From Halomonas cerina (lineage in GTDB: Bacteria > Pseudomonadota > Gammaproteobacteria > Pseudomonadales > Halomonadaceae), in NCBI RefSeq assembly GCF_014192215.1, contig NZ_JACHXP010000002.1:1-64000 (forward strand): a stretch of 64,000 nucleotides of DNA, read 5' to 3'. Below, one piece after another: positions 7,947 through 15,959 of this stretch (its first letter is position 1; the number at the start of each line of letters is the position of its first letter). The notes below the pieces were generated by a model, which was given only the letters and a program-made list of their open reading frames with translations, did not search any database and was not told the origin of the DNA. The position numbers were made by a program, and so were the translations under genes.

Positions 7947-9856
7947 TGGGCGGCCGCGACACGCTCACCATCGGCTTTTCAGGCCATCTTACTTTGCGCG
8001 ATACGCCCGAACAAAAACTACGGGCGGCGCTGGAACACGCCTTCGCTCTGACCACAGAAGCGGTGGGGACCGCTCTCCAACCGCCCCCGAAGAGTACCGA
8101 GAAAGCTGATGGCGAAGGGGCCGCCCTGCGCCTTCTAACCGGTTTTGGACCGGGTGCCGACCGGTTTGCCGTCAATGTCTGGTGGCAGGGTGGCCAGGGA
8201 CCGGTCCACGTCTTATTCCCCTATCTCGACCCTGACGAAGAGACGGTGGCCTGGACAGATGATCCCGCTACCGCCGCTACGCAGGCGCGTGTCTCTGACA
8301 TTGACACATCCTTCGATGCCTTTACGGCGCTGGACGGCGCAGCGGGGCAGGCGGAAGCCCCGCCACGCCATGCCCATCTGGAGGTTACGCGCTGGTTGAC
8401 CGGCTGGTCACAAGTACTCATTGCCTTCTGGGATGGAAAGGCCGGAGGCGTCGGCGGTACGGGTGACAGCGTGTTGCTCGCGCTTCAACGCGGCATTCCG
8501 GTGCTCTGGATCCGCGCTGATGCGGCGGTCGAACTCAACATTATCGATCCTTCGCAACTCGGAAAGGATTCGAATACTCGTGGGTTGGCAGCGATGCTCG
8601 CAAAACCGAATCACGGCGGTCTGACACGCCCGCCTGAGCCGGAAGGGCTTGCCGAGCTTCTTGGCCGACATCTTGCGCTACCGCCTTTAAAAGACTGGCA
8701 TCGCGGTCACCCGATACCCGATCCGGTTGAGGCGTTCGAAAAACATAGTAGATCCATCATGTTCGATGCTGACGGCATGGTCATCCCGGAAGCATGGTGG
8801 CAGCGTATTCGGTTCGGCGTTTATAGCACCTTCGTCAACACGCTTTCATCTGGCGCCGTGCCGAAAAAGAAGTTGCCGAGATCTAGGCGCTCTCAGCTTC
8901 GTTGTTTCTTTTGGCGTAACAGGCCCGCTGCTGATGCAGCTGAACGCCTGGAACCCATTCCTAGCCTGTTTCTGCGGGCTGACGCCGTTGCCGACCGCTT
9001 GAGCAACCGACATCGGTCGACCCAGATCGTGATCTCCGGGCTTGCTATTCTGGCGGTCGCGGTCGCGATAACACCGGCTCTCGTTCCTGACTGGAAGGCG
9101 GCATGCGTAGCGATCGAATTCACAATCCTCGTTATCGGCGGTCTGACATATAGGCATGGCAAGAAAGCTGGAAATGAATTGGTCTGGAGCGATGCTCGCC
9201 GTCTGGGAGAGAGGCTACGCGGCCTTCTCGTGCTGTGGCCGCTCGGCCAGGATGCCAACGGCATTCGTCCCGGACCTCCCGCTTCATGGAGCGAGTGGCG
9301 TGTCCAAGCACTTCGCCGACAGATCGGCCCCCCTACGGGGCGGCTATATCACGAGGAGATGTTGAAGCGCTTTGAAGCTGCACGCATTTCGCTCGTCGAA
9401 GGACAGGCTACCTATCACAGGAATGTGGCAGAGCGGCACAAATGCGTTCACAAAAGAATGGAGAAAATCGAAAACTTTTTTTTCTTCGGACTTTTGGTTC
9501 TGCTGCTGATCTACCTCGGGGCCTATGGGGGCTACATTGTGGGCTACTGTCACAAACCGGTAGCGCTCTTCGGGAATATCGTTTTGTTCGCCTCGGCTGT
9601 TGTGCCAGCAATTGGGGCCTCGTTCATTGCAATGGAATCTCGGTTCGATTTTCGCCCTTCGGCGTACCGGAGCGCGGAGATGGCAAAGCGCTTTGAAAAC
9701 CTAAATCGGGACTTGCGGAAGGAGATCGAGAAAAGGGATGGGGCGAGTCTGACAAAGCTTCATGACATGCTAGGAAAGGCTTCAGCTCTTGCACTTACAG
9801 AAGTCGACAGCTGGCGCGACGATCTCGACCGAAGAAGTTTGATCATGCAAGGATGA
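7943..9856 (+). CDS. SLOG-domain protein with four membrane helices, candidate defence effector
   Basis: The N-terminal ~240 residues look like a SLOG (DprA/LOG-like nucleotide-binding) domain. The marks are IGFSGHLTLRD at residues 10-20, LTGFGPGADRFAV, HVLFPYLDPDEE, and SQVLIAFWDGK with GGTGDSVLLALQRGIPVLWI. The C-terminal half has two hydrophobic hairpins, about 360-402 and 512-563, with a conserved-looking soluble stretch between them (MLKRFEAARISL). This resembles SLATT/S-4TM-like membrane effectors that comparative genomics links to nucleotide-signal immunity. A strong GGAGGTGGGG site precedes ATG 7943, although ATG 7946 is also possible. The likely model is that SLOG binds or makes a nucleotide ligand and the helices perturb the membrane. 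That mechanism is inference. Confidence 0.8.
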   Translation: MMGGRDTLTIGFSGHLTLRDTPEQKLRAALEHAFALTTEAVGTALQPPPKSTEKADGEGAALRLLTGFGPGADRFAVNVWWQGGQGPVHVLFPYLDPDEETVAWTDDPATAATQARVSDIDTSFDAFTALDGAAGQAEAPPRHAHLEVTRWLTGWSQVLIAFWDGKAGGVGGTGDSVLLALQRGIPVLWIRADAAVELNIIDPSQLGKDSNTRGLAAMLAKPNHGGLTRPPEPEGLAELLGRHLALPPLKDWHRGHPIPDPVEAFEKHSRSIMFDADGMVIPEAWWQRIRFGVYSTFVNTLSSGAVPKKKLPRSRRSQLRCFFWRNRPAADAAERLEPIPSLFLRADAVADRLSNRHRSTQIVISGLAILAVAVAITPALVPDWKAACVAIEFTILVIGGLTYRHGKKAGNELVWSDARRLGERLRGLLVLWPLGQDANGIRPGPPASWSEWRVQALRRQIGPPTGRLYHEEMLKRFEAARISLVEGQATYHRNVAERHKCVHKRMEKIENFFFFGLLVLLLIYLGAYGGYIVGYCHKPVALFGNIVLFASAVVPAIGASFIAMESRFDFRPSAYRSAEMAKRFENLNRDLRKEIEKRDGASLTKLHDMLGKASALALTEVDSWRDDLDRRSLIMQG

Positions 9857-10072
9857 GGCTCGGTCTACGGTCCACCAGATGATTACCGGCCGGCTGCCGT
9901 AATTCCTGAAAACATCATCGCGCATCCGCAACTTTTCGATTGCGGACCAGCGGCGTTCTTACTTGCAGCTCAAGATTCATTGAAACACTTTGGAAAGGAG
10001 ATACCTGAGTCAGGTCTTGAATCTTTCATCAACGGCAACCGGCTGACTCACACCCCAAAAAAAGATAGCTGA
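9857..10072 (+). pseudogene. In-frame continuation after the SLOG stop, C39-peptidase-like fragment
   Basis: After the TGA at 9854-9856 the same frame stays open for 71 more codons and stops at 10070-10072. The segment includes LFDCGPAAFLLAAQDSLKHF, which resembles the DCGPAA active-site Cys block of C39-like peptidases. No good in-frame start codon lies near its beginning. It may be the 5' part of a lost third gene whose start decayed, or an extension reached by readthrough. It ends abruptly where the minus-strand module begins. Confidence 0.4.
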
Positions 10073-10077
10073 ATATG

Positions 10078-10105
10078 CCGGTGCTACCCCTGAGGGCAGC
10101 ACCGG
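10078..10105. terminator. Hairpin between convergent operons
   Basis: The arms CCGGTGCT and AGCACCGG, extended by an inner CCC/GGG around a CTGA loop, form a strong stem. It sits between the end of the plus-strand SLOG operon and the end of the minus-strand RadC operon. On the minus strand a run of seven T follows about 20 bases further on; on the plus strand there is no U-tract. Termination is plausible but not classical. Confidence 0.4.
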
Positions 10106-10132
10106 GTTGTATGCCGTGAATCTGGATAACGC

Positions 10133-10630
10133 CTATATGTACCCGAGCTCCGCAAAGGACGTGCATCCCTCGCTCCCGACCACGATGTGATCGATGACGC
10201 GGATCTCCATCAGGCCCAGCGCTTCTTTCAGTCGCTCCGTTATGCGCCGGTCGGCGTCGCTGGGCTCAGGATCACCCGAGGGGTGGTTGTGAACAAAGAT
10301 CACCGCGGCGGCGTTGTGCGCCAGGGCATGCTTGACCACTTCGCGAGGATAGACGCTGGCCGAGTCGATGGTGCCGCGAAACAGCTCCTCGAAGCGGATC
10401 ACGCGGTGTTGGCTGTCGAGGAACACCGCACTGAACACTTCATGCTCATACTCCTGCATCAGCATCTGCAGGTACTCGAAGGCCAGTGCCGGCTGGGTGA
10501 GCTTGCGTCCCCTGGCCAGTCGGCGCCTGGCAAGCCGCTGGGCGATCTGCAGCAGTTCGCTTTCGGTCACCGCATCAATGACGTGGTAGGTGCCGGCGAC
10601 TTCGCCGGCTACCAGCTTGCGATGGGTCAT
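10133..10630 (-). CDS. RadC-family JAB/MPN-domain protein
   Basis: This 165-residue protein is the MPN/JAB domain form of RadC common on prophages, plasmids and ICEs. The metal site is visible as [15 protein letters not shown], with an upstream Glu in the fold. It lacks the N-terminal helix-hairpin-helix of full-length chromosomal RadC (about 220 residues). GAGGAG precedes the ATG at 10630. It is the last gene of a minus-strand recombination module, 11 bases after the exonuclease gene. The biochemical role of these short RadC proteins is unsettled; association with mobile DNA repair or anti-restriction is typical. Confidence 0.9.
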   Translation of the reverse strand: MTHRKLVAGEVAGTYHVIDAVTESELLQIAQRLARRRLARGRKLTQPALAFEYLQMLMQEYEHEVFSAVFLDSQHRVIRFEELFRGTIDSASVYPREVVKHALAHNAAAVIFVHNHPSGDPEPSDADRRITERLKEALGLMEIRVIDHIVVGSEGCTSFAELGYI

Positions 10631-10641
10631 GATTGTTCTCC

Positions 10642-11253
10642 TCAGGCCGCCATCACCAGGGCCATGCGGCGCTCCAGTTCTTCGTAGAAGGCCTCGACCC
10701 GCTCGGCGATAGTGCGGATCAGGAGGTCATTCCGGTAGGTCCGCTTGGTGAATAGGGGCAGGCCTGGCCAGTAGCTGACAAAGTCGATCCACTCCCGCTC
10801 GCTGACCCATAGGCCGCCCTGGCACTGCGCGACGTGCTCCTGGGGCAGCTCGTCGGCCAGCAGCAGCTCGATCTGGTACTTGGGCAGCTTGGTCTTGATC
10901 TCCACCAGGCCGTTGCTGTCCACCAAACAGTCGGGGGAATAGCCGACGCCGTGGTTGAGGATGATGCCGACCTGTTCCAGGCGGGGCAGGCCGGTGGCCT
11001 CCTGGTAGAGCTCGCGGGCCATCGGTTCCAATTCATGCCCCCGCTGAGTGTGAGCATTGCCCGGGAAGGTATCGGAGGGCTCACCGGTGATGCGCTCGCC
11101 GATCAGCTGGTGCATGTAGCTCAGCGCACCGGTGCCGAAGCCGCCTACCCCCTTGCCCTTGACCAGCAGGGCCTTCAGCTCGGACATGGTGACGATGCCG
11201 AGGCGGGCGGCATGCCACTCGGGCGTGCCCTGTTCCAGTGTCAGGATCTGCAT
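10642..11253 (-). CDS. YqaJ-family viral recombinase exonuclease
   Basis: This 203-residue protein belongs to the YqaJ/lambda-exonuclease group of PD-(D/E)XK nucleases. It opens with [20 protein letters not shown], the usual N-terminal block. The active site is the pair SPDCLV (Asp) and LVEIKTK (Glu-x-Lys), preceded by the conserved [16 protein letters not shown]. Such enzymes resect double-stranded ends to give a single strand for an annealing partner, which here is the ERF protein encoded 60 bases upstream. Both lie in one minus-strand operon, giving a phage-style single-strand annealing pathway. Length is normal and no damage is visible. Confidence 0.9.
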   Translation of the reverse strand: MQILTLEQGTPEWHAARLGIVTMSELKALLVKGKGVGGFGTGALSYMHQLIGERITGEPSDTFPGNAHTQRGHELEPMARELYQEATGLPRLEQVGIILNHGVGYSPDCLVDSNGLVEIKTKLPKYQIELLLADELPQEHVAQCQGGLWVSEREWIDFVSYWPGLPLFTKRTYRNDLLIRTIAERVEAFYEELERRMALVMAA

Positions 11254-11313
11254 GACGATCTCCTTTTCGATGACACGGCATACACGGCGAGGGGTTGCCC
11301 CCTCGCTGGCTGC

Positions 11314-12051
11314 TCAGTGACGTTGACGGATGGGTTGCGCCCGCTTGTGCAGGGAGGCACGCAACTTGTCGAAGTCGCTGCGCGGTACTTGTTCGGCGTC
11401 GCCGTACTTGCCGACGAACCACTCCTGGGTCGCGGGAGGACAGGCGTCGATCAGCTGCCTGAGCTGCCCCGCCTGGAAGGGGGTGACCAGCTTGACCGAG
11501 GCGGCGGCGTGCCCGTTGTCGTCCTGGCCGCGGGTGGTGATGTTGAGCAGGGCGCACAGCACGTAGCGCTTGCCGTAGCTGGTCGAGGAGCCGAAGGCCT
11601 GCACGGCGTTCTTGTTGCCACTGACATCGGCCGGCAGCAGCATGCTGGTCTCCTCGCGGTGGCCGTCCTTGTGCATCAGCACACCGGTCACCTGGATGGC
11701 GCGCTCCTGCGTCTGAATGCGAAAGCTCACCGCGAATCCGTGCTTCTTCATGATCGGGCGCACGGTATCCACGATGTCCTCCAGGGTGGCGTAGGCGCCG
11801 TTGTTGCCCTGGCCGCGCTCGGCAATGCTCGGCAGCTCGGTCTGCATGGCCGCCATGGCGGTGCTGTAGGCCATCAGCGCCTGGCGGTCGAGCACACGCT
11901 CCTGCATCTGCAGCAGGCGCTCCATCTTGTCGATATCGACTTCGGGATTGAGGGCGGCGCGCTCGATCACCTGGATGATCGCGGTGCTCTCCTGAAGGGG
12001 TTGGGTGACGGCTATCTTGCCGTTGGTATCCGGATGGATGGGAGTGGCCAT
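11314..12051 (-). CDS. ERF-family single-strand annealing protein
   Basis: This 245-residue protein is an ERF-type single-strand DNA annealing protein, as in phage P22. The diagnostic segments are NGAYATLEDIVDTVRPIMKKHGFAV (quoted here in parts: NNGAYATLEDIV, then RPIMKKHGFAV) and FGSSTSYGKRYVLCALLNI. I start it at MATPIHPD because GGAGATC precedes that ATG; the 45 upstream in-frame residues are Pro/Trp/Arg-rich and overlap the preceding gene. It would coat and anneal the 3' tails made by the YqaJ exonuclease encoded next. The C-terminal third is variable, as usual for the family. Confidence 0.9.
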   Translation of the reverse strand: MATPIHPDTNGKIAVTQPLQESTAIIQVIERAALNPEVDIDKMERLLQMQERVLDRQALMAYSTAMAAMQTELPSIAERGQGNNGAYATLEDIVDTVRPIMKKHGFAVSFRIQTQERAIQVTGVLMHKDGHREETSMLLPADVSGNKNAVQAFGSSTSYGKRYVLCALLNITTRGQDDNGHAAASVKLVTPFQAGQLRQLIDACPPATQEWFVGKYGDAEQVPRSDFDKLRASLHKRAQPIRQRH

Positions 12052-12061
12052 GGTGATCTCC

Positions 12062-12247
12062 TTACTGGTAGCGGTTGATGACATCCCGGAGATGGTCGAC
12101 AGGGACCGGCTCCAGCGACACGGCCACGCGATAGACGCAGCCCTCGGCCAGCACGTGGGTCTGGGCTTCACGTTCACCGGCGCCAAGCAGCTGACGAATC
12201 AGCTGCGTCAGGGTGCGGCAGATCTCGAATGACATTCGCGATGACAT
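12062..12247 (-). CDS. Small hypothetical protein of the recombination operon
   Basis: This is a 61-residue ORF starting MSSRMSFEICRTL, preceded on the minus strand by GGAGGA at a good distance. It sits ten bases upstream of the ERF start, so it is probably cotranscribed. It is a mixed alpha/beta-looking sequence with no recognised domain, membrane segment or zinc motif. A second Met four codons in could also be the start. Small conserved genes of this kind are common between DUF932 and ERF genes in phage and ICE modules; the function is unknown. Confidence 0.6.
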   Translation of the reverse strand: MSSRMSFEICRTLTQLIRQLLGAGEREAQTHVLAEGCVYRVAVSLEPVPVDHLRDVINRYQ

Positions 12248-12365
12248 AGGGTCCTCCAGAAACAGAAACGCCCGGTCGTGGTGTGGACCGGGCGCTATGC
12301 CGTGTTGGGAGTGGGATGGATGAGGTGGAATGGATGACCGCTGCTGTCGCAGCCCATGCTGCCGA

Positions 12366-13334
12366 TCAGACGACCAGCGCCATGGCCGACGCCAGGGCCT
12401 TGTCCTTGAGACTCGCCCCCTGGCCGAACCAGGCGGAGTCCATGCGGTAGTCGTTGCTCCGGGCGCGTTTTTCATGGTCCACGTACTCGGTGACGGCGTT
12501 GAGCAGGCCCCAGGCGGTGCCTTGCGCCGTACACAGCCGAGAACCACGCCCTTCGCCCTGATAGAGCTTCTGGACGCGGTTGAGGGCGCGCACATTGGGC
12601 AGCTTGGAAGGATCGTCCAGCGGTGCCTCGGCGTTGCAGATCACTGACTGGAAGTAGGTCCTCGCTTCCGCCTGGCTGACCTTGCGCTCGGCCAGGGTCT
12701 TCAGGCGATACATGAAGTCGTCCCACTGCGATACCGAGATCCCCAACTGCTGCTTGACCAGCTGCGGGCGAAACTCGGTGCTGTGCGGCACTTTTACCCC
12801 TTGCGACATGCCGTCTACGGCGATAGTCAGAGTGTTGTTGCAGACCACGCGCACGGAGGTCGGGGACGCCACCGTGGCCAGGGACCCGTCGCAGGAGGTC
12901 GCCAGCAGCAGGTAGTCGTTGACCTGGTCCTGGCCCTTCAGAGCGCCACCCAGGCCGCTACGTGCCAGCGCCCAGAACTTGCGACCGCCTTTGAGCACTC
13001 CCGCGGTTTCCAATTCGTACCCCGCGTATTCCGTGAGGTCCCGGTAGAACTCCAGCACTTCCTCCGGCTGGACCACCTTGTAACGCTGGGAGACCACCGA
13101 CAGCGGGGCCATGGTGTCAGAGCGATAGAGCACCTTCTGCTCCGGGAAGGAATGAATGCTACCTAGGTGGCCTGCGCCATCGGTGATGAAGCGTACCGGC
13201 GATTCATCGATGTGCCAGTCCATACCGGCCTGTTGCCGCCAGACCTCCAGCGGTTGATGACGCGACAGCTGCTGCCCCAGGCCATGCCAGGGGGTATCAC
13301 CAACGTAGGCCATGTTCTCGATTTGATGTGCCAT
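12366..13334 (-). CDS. DUF932 phage/plasmid-like protein
   Basis: This 322-residue protein belongs to DUF932 (the phage/plasmid-related TIGR03299 type). Typical blocks are the N-terminal MAYVGDTPWHGLGQQL, VLYRSDTMAPLSVVSQRYKVVQPEEVLEFYRDL, and SPTSVRVVCNNTL. GGAGATAAACTC lies directly before ATG 13334, so the longer upstream frame was rejected. The family is found almost only on mobile elements, often beside recombination genes as here; its role is not established. The C terminus (KDKALASAMALV) is the expected ending, so the gene looks complete. Confidence 0.9.
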   Translation of the reverse strand: MAHQIENMAYVGDTPWHGLGQQLSRHQPLEVWRQQAGMDWHIDESPVRFITDGAGHLGSIHSFPEQKVLYRSDTMAPLSVVSQRYKVVQPEEVLEFYRDLTEYAGYELETAGVLKGGRKFWALARSGLGGALKGQDQVNDYLLLATSCDGSLATVASPTSVRVVCNNTLTIAVDGMSQGVKVPHSTEFRPQLVKQQLGISVSQWDDFMYRLKTLAERKVSQAEARTYFQSVICNAEAPLDDPSKLPNVRALNRVQKLYQGEGRGSRLCTAQGTAWGLLNAVTEYVDHEKRARSNDYRMDSAWFGQGASLKDKALASAMALVV

Positions 13335-13443
13335 GAGTTTATCTCCTTGATTAGTAGAAAACGGCATAGCGGCCCGCCACCCCATGGCAGCGGGCCGATG
13401 TATGTCAGGAAGGTTGGAAATCCAACAGTGATGTGGAGGGGGA

Positions 13444-13776
13444 TCAGTCCCCCAAGGGACGGAAGGCGTGGCCGCAATCGTGGCATTGATGATTGTCGAG
13501 AATCTTGTCGTCGAGCTGTGCGCCAAGGCGCGCGCCGGTGACCCCGCCTGCGGCGCAGCCAATCATGCCACCCATAACGGCGCCGGTGAGGCTACCGAGG
13601 CTGATACCGACCGGGCCAGCAAACGCGCCTACGATGGCACCGGCCCTTGCACCACTCAGTGCCCTTGCCAACCCCGAGGCGGTGCCGACAGCAGCCCCTG
13701 CGACGCCGAAGACTTTGCGGCCATGGTGCCGAATGATGATGTTGGTAGAGCCACAGCTTGGGCAGCTTGTAGGCAT
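13444..13776 (-). CDS. Glycine-zipper protein bracketed by a split zinc ribbon
   Basis: This is a 110-residue protein with CPSCGS near the N terminus and CHDCGHAF near the C terminus, together making one possible four-Cys zinc ribbon. The 75 residues between them are a Gly/Ala-rich hydrophobic stretch (GVAGAAVGTASG, GAIVGAFAGPVGISLGS, GGMIGCAAGG) with glycine-zipper spacing, likely membrane-inserting helices. GGAGGTC precedes the ATG. It is the first gene of the minus-strand module. I do not know a function; a membrane-tethered metal-binding or pore-like role is possible. Confidence 0.75.
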   Translation of the reverse strand: MPTSCPSCGSTNIIIRHHGRKVFGVAGAAVGTASGLARALSGARAGAIVGAFAGPVGISLGSLTGAVMGGMIGCAAGGVTGARLGAQLDDKILDNHQCHDCGHAFRPLGD

Positions 13777-14150
13777 GGCATGACCTCCATGATGACAGTT
13801 AAGAATGATCAGTCGTTTGGGACTTCATGGAGGTAGTAAGGGGCTGAGATTTTTTTGAATCGATTGGGCGGGGGATGTTCACCAGAGGGGACGCGTGTAA
13901 TTTTTGACGTCACCGGGTCATGGGATGCAGCGGTCGGTGCCAGGCTCATCGGCGCACCGTCTTGTTTCATCTCGATCCCGGAACATTTTGATAATGCTCA
14001 GGGTAACGCCACCCCCGTTGATCACCGGGCAATTATTCTTTCAGGGGAGTCTTTCACTGTCGCCTTGCTGCCTCCTTCAGACGGGTAAGTAGTATGGTGC
14101 TCAATAACCCCAGAGTAGAACACGACAGTAGAGACAACAGGACGATGGAA
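13777..14150. other. Intergenic region without a supportable gene
   Basis: This 374-base segment lies between the divergent glycine-zipper gene and the hairpin cluster upstream of the Gp2-like gene. It presumably holds the promoter of the minus-strand recombination operon. The open frames here have poor codon quality, no ribosome site and no recognisable domain, so none is reported. Confidence 0.5.
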
Positions 14151-14261
14151 TACGACGATTTAGACGTCGTAGGAAGCACACTATGGGGAGAGTGAAGACG
14201 ACGCCAAAACGTCGTTACTCACAGTCGCCCAACACAGAGCAGGCGACTTGTGGAGCCTGCT
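14151..14261. repeat. Cluster of three short hairpins, candidate replication origin
   Basis: Three inverted repeats lie in 111 bases: TACGACG/CGTCGTA at 14151-14171 (loop of 7), ACGACG/CGTCGT at 14198-14215 (loop of 6), and AGCAGGC/GCCTGCT at 14238-14261 (loop of 10). The first two share the ACGACG core. They lie about 160 bases upstream of a gene with an HxH motif like HUH endonucleases. The combination is what a rolling-circle double-strand origin looks like, but no nick site is proven. Confidence 0.4.
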
Positions 14262-14423
14262 TAAAGTGCGCTGTCATTCTCTTTTCAAAGAGAGAACCCT
14301 TCCTGAGAGAGAACCCTGATCACGCCACCAGGGGGTGACAACGTTAACGCCCCTGCGGATAACGAGACAAGGCGAACACCACCGCTGCTGATGATCCCAA
14401 TATCCATCAGCGAGGTACTCCTC

Positions 14424-15116
14424 ATGTTCGCAACACCTACCTTACGGCATCCTGAAAACGATAAGCTCTGCCTGTACTTCAATGAGTTTTTCCAAGGCTA
14501 TTCCGTCATGCAAGTTGACGATGGCCCCTTGATTGAAAACTATCTGGCATCCGCCCTGAGCACCTTGCAGTATTGCGTCGAGCAACAGCACCTGACTTTC
14601 GTTGTACGCTTTGATCTTCGCTTTCCCGCTGCCATGCCCCGTTTATCGATGCACGACAACAACGAAGTGCTGACCCGCTTCTTTCGCCATCTCCGGTATG
14701 AACTTGACAGGGCCGGAACGAAGTACACGACCAAGCTCCGCTATATCTGGGCAAGAGAGCAGGAGACGAGCGACAAGCCGCACTACCACGTCATGCTGCT
14801 ACTGAACAAGAACGCGGTCGACCGCATCGGAAACAAGCAGCCCGACGAATTTGGTTGCTATACGCGAGAGAACCTGTATCACCGGGCGTCTCGCTCCTGG
14901 TTAAAGGCGATGGGCTTTGACGGCGATGATCCACGCTTTGGGCAGCTGGTGAACGTTAGCCGTCATCCTGATACCGGCAATTATTGGTCGGCCGTCATTC
15001 ATCGTGACGATTACTTTACCATGGATGATGCCATGTACATGGCCAGCTATCTCTGCAAGGCCTACACAAAACCGTTCGGCCAAGGAGTGCGCGTGTTTGA
15101 TACCAGTCGAAACTGA
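14424..15116 (+). CDS. Inovirus-Gp2/YagK-YfjJ-like replication-type protein
   Basis: This 230-residue protein resembles the inovirus Gp2/YagK_YfjJ family. It contains KPHYHVMLLLNKN around residues 122-134, a hydrophobic-flanked HxH like the metal motif of HUH endonucleases, and a later Tyr-rich helix (MYMASYLCKAYTKPFG) that could supply the nucleophile. I start it at MFATPTLRH because GAGGTACT precedes ATG 14424. Members are widespread on integrated elements. A role in rolling-circle initiation is inference from these motifs and from the hairpins upstream. The gene is intact. Confidence 0.75.
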   Translation: MFATPTLRHPENDKLCLYFNEFFQGYSVMQVDDGPLIENYLASALSTLQYCVEQQHLTFVVRFDLRFPAAMPRLSMHDNNEVLTRFFRHLRYELDRAGTKYTTKLRYIWAREQETSDKPHYHVMLLLNKNAVDRIGNKQPDEFGCYTRENLYHRASRSWLKAMGFDGDDPRFGQLVNVSRHPDTGNYWSAVIHRDDYFTMDDAMYMASYLCKAYTKPFGQGVRVFDTSRN

Positions 15117-15281
15117 CCGCTGCTTGCCTATGGTATGAATCGTTACGGCGTCCCCGTAAAAAAATGGGGAATTGCGCCCGCCGACGCCCATTGCCGGGCT
15201 TAGATCTTTCCCACGACACACGACATAACGGCCTGCCCTTCAAGGACCAGGCCTTTTTCATTGAGCGATCAGGAGTACGCC

Positions 15282-15626
15282 ATGTTCCCGTTCCAGCAAA
15301 ACATCTCACCAGAATCATCAGATGCGTCCCCAGAGTCGTCCTCGTCAACACCCGGCCAGTTGCCCTGGCAGACAGTTAGCGAAGCGCAGGAGGACGCACA
15401 GCGCCGTCTCGATGCCATGGAGCAGGCCGAGCCCAAGCGACGGCTGATCCGTGATGCCAAGGCCCTGGCGAAGCTCCGCCAGATCACCCAGGTCCAGATG
15501 GCCGAGGAGGTGGGGATGCCGCACCGCACACTCGAGGAGTGGCTGCAGTTCAGGCGTATGCCCAAGGCCCCCGGAACGACGCTGATTAGGCGGTGGGTGG
15601 AGACGTGTCACAGCGAGGGCTTATAA
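15282..15626 (+). CDS. Helix-turn-helix protein downstream of the Gp2-like gene
   Basis: This 114-residue protein has a disordered Ser/Pro/Glu-rich first third and a helix-turn-helix in the last 60 residues. The segment IRDAKALAKLRQITQVQMAEEVGMPHRTLEEWLQFRRMP has the helix lengths and 'turn' Gly of Xre/Cro or MerR-like readers (quoted here in pieces: TQVQMAEEVGMPHRTLEEWL). AGGAG lies seven bases before ATG 15282; an in-frame TTG at 15261 is less likely. It is 165 bases after the Gp2-like gene, so it may act as its regulator or copy-control repressor. Confidence 0.6.
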   Translation: MFPFQQNISPESSDASPESSSSTPGQLPWQTVSEAQEDAQRRLDAMEQAEPKRRLIRDAKALAKLRQITQVQMAEEVGMPHRTLEEWLQFRRMPKAPGTTLIRRWVETCHSEGL

Positions 15627-15741
15627 AAATACCCACCTCGATTCCCCTCCCAGGAGGGCATCACCACGGCGATCATCGTAGTGCCGGTAGCGCAGTGAGC
15701 TCACTCTGCTGCTGGTTCACAAATCACAGGAGATGATCACT

Positions 15742-15900
15742 ATGGCAAAAGGTAAGACACCCATGACCCAGGCAGCTGCCTCACGTATCCAGAGCAGCAT
15801 TGCGAAATCGAGCGGCGGTAAGGTGTCAAAGGATAGCTTTGCTGCTCGAGCTACCAGAGCGGCCGCTCACAATACTGGTGGAAATCGCGGTAAGAAGTAG
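15742..15900 (+). CDS. Small basic conserved hypothetical protein
   Basis: This 52-residue ORF begins MAKGKTPMTQAAASRIQSS and continues with a Gly/Ala/Ser/Lys-rich tail ending RGKK. It is preceded by AGGAG at nine bases. Small proteins of this form (TPMTQAAASRIQS) accompany inovirus-Gp2-like genes on many proteobacterial islands, from memory of the pattern. The composition is basic and probably disordered, as for a nucleic-acid-associated protein. Function is unknown. It is followed directly by a terminator. Confidence 0.65.
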   Translation: MAKGKTPMTQAAASRIQSSIAKSSGGKVSKDSFAARATRAAAHNTGGNRGKK

Positions 15901-15915
15901 CCTTCCAGTGCTATG

Positions 15916-15946
15916 GCCCAGGCTCACCGCTGGTGGCCTGGGCTTT
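15916..15946 (+). terminator. Rho-independent terminator
   Basis: GCCCAGGC (15916-15923) pairs with GCCTGGGC (15936-15943) around a 12-base loop, followed by TTT. It lies 16 bases after the stop of the small basic gene and probably ends the Gp2-HTH-small-protein transcript. Confidence 0.65.
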
Positions 15947-15959
15947 GACATGTGTCCAG

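Noticed and set aside
11131..12078. Plus-strand open frame of about 414 codons opposite the exonuclease and ERF genes
   Set aside because: Both minus-strand genes are clearly recognised; the plus frame is a shadow.
13855..14092. Open frame of about 77 codons upstream of the hairpin cluster
   Set aside because: No ribosome site, a TTG start, and no domain; most of the region looks non-coding.
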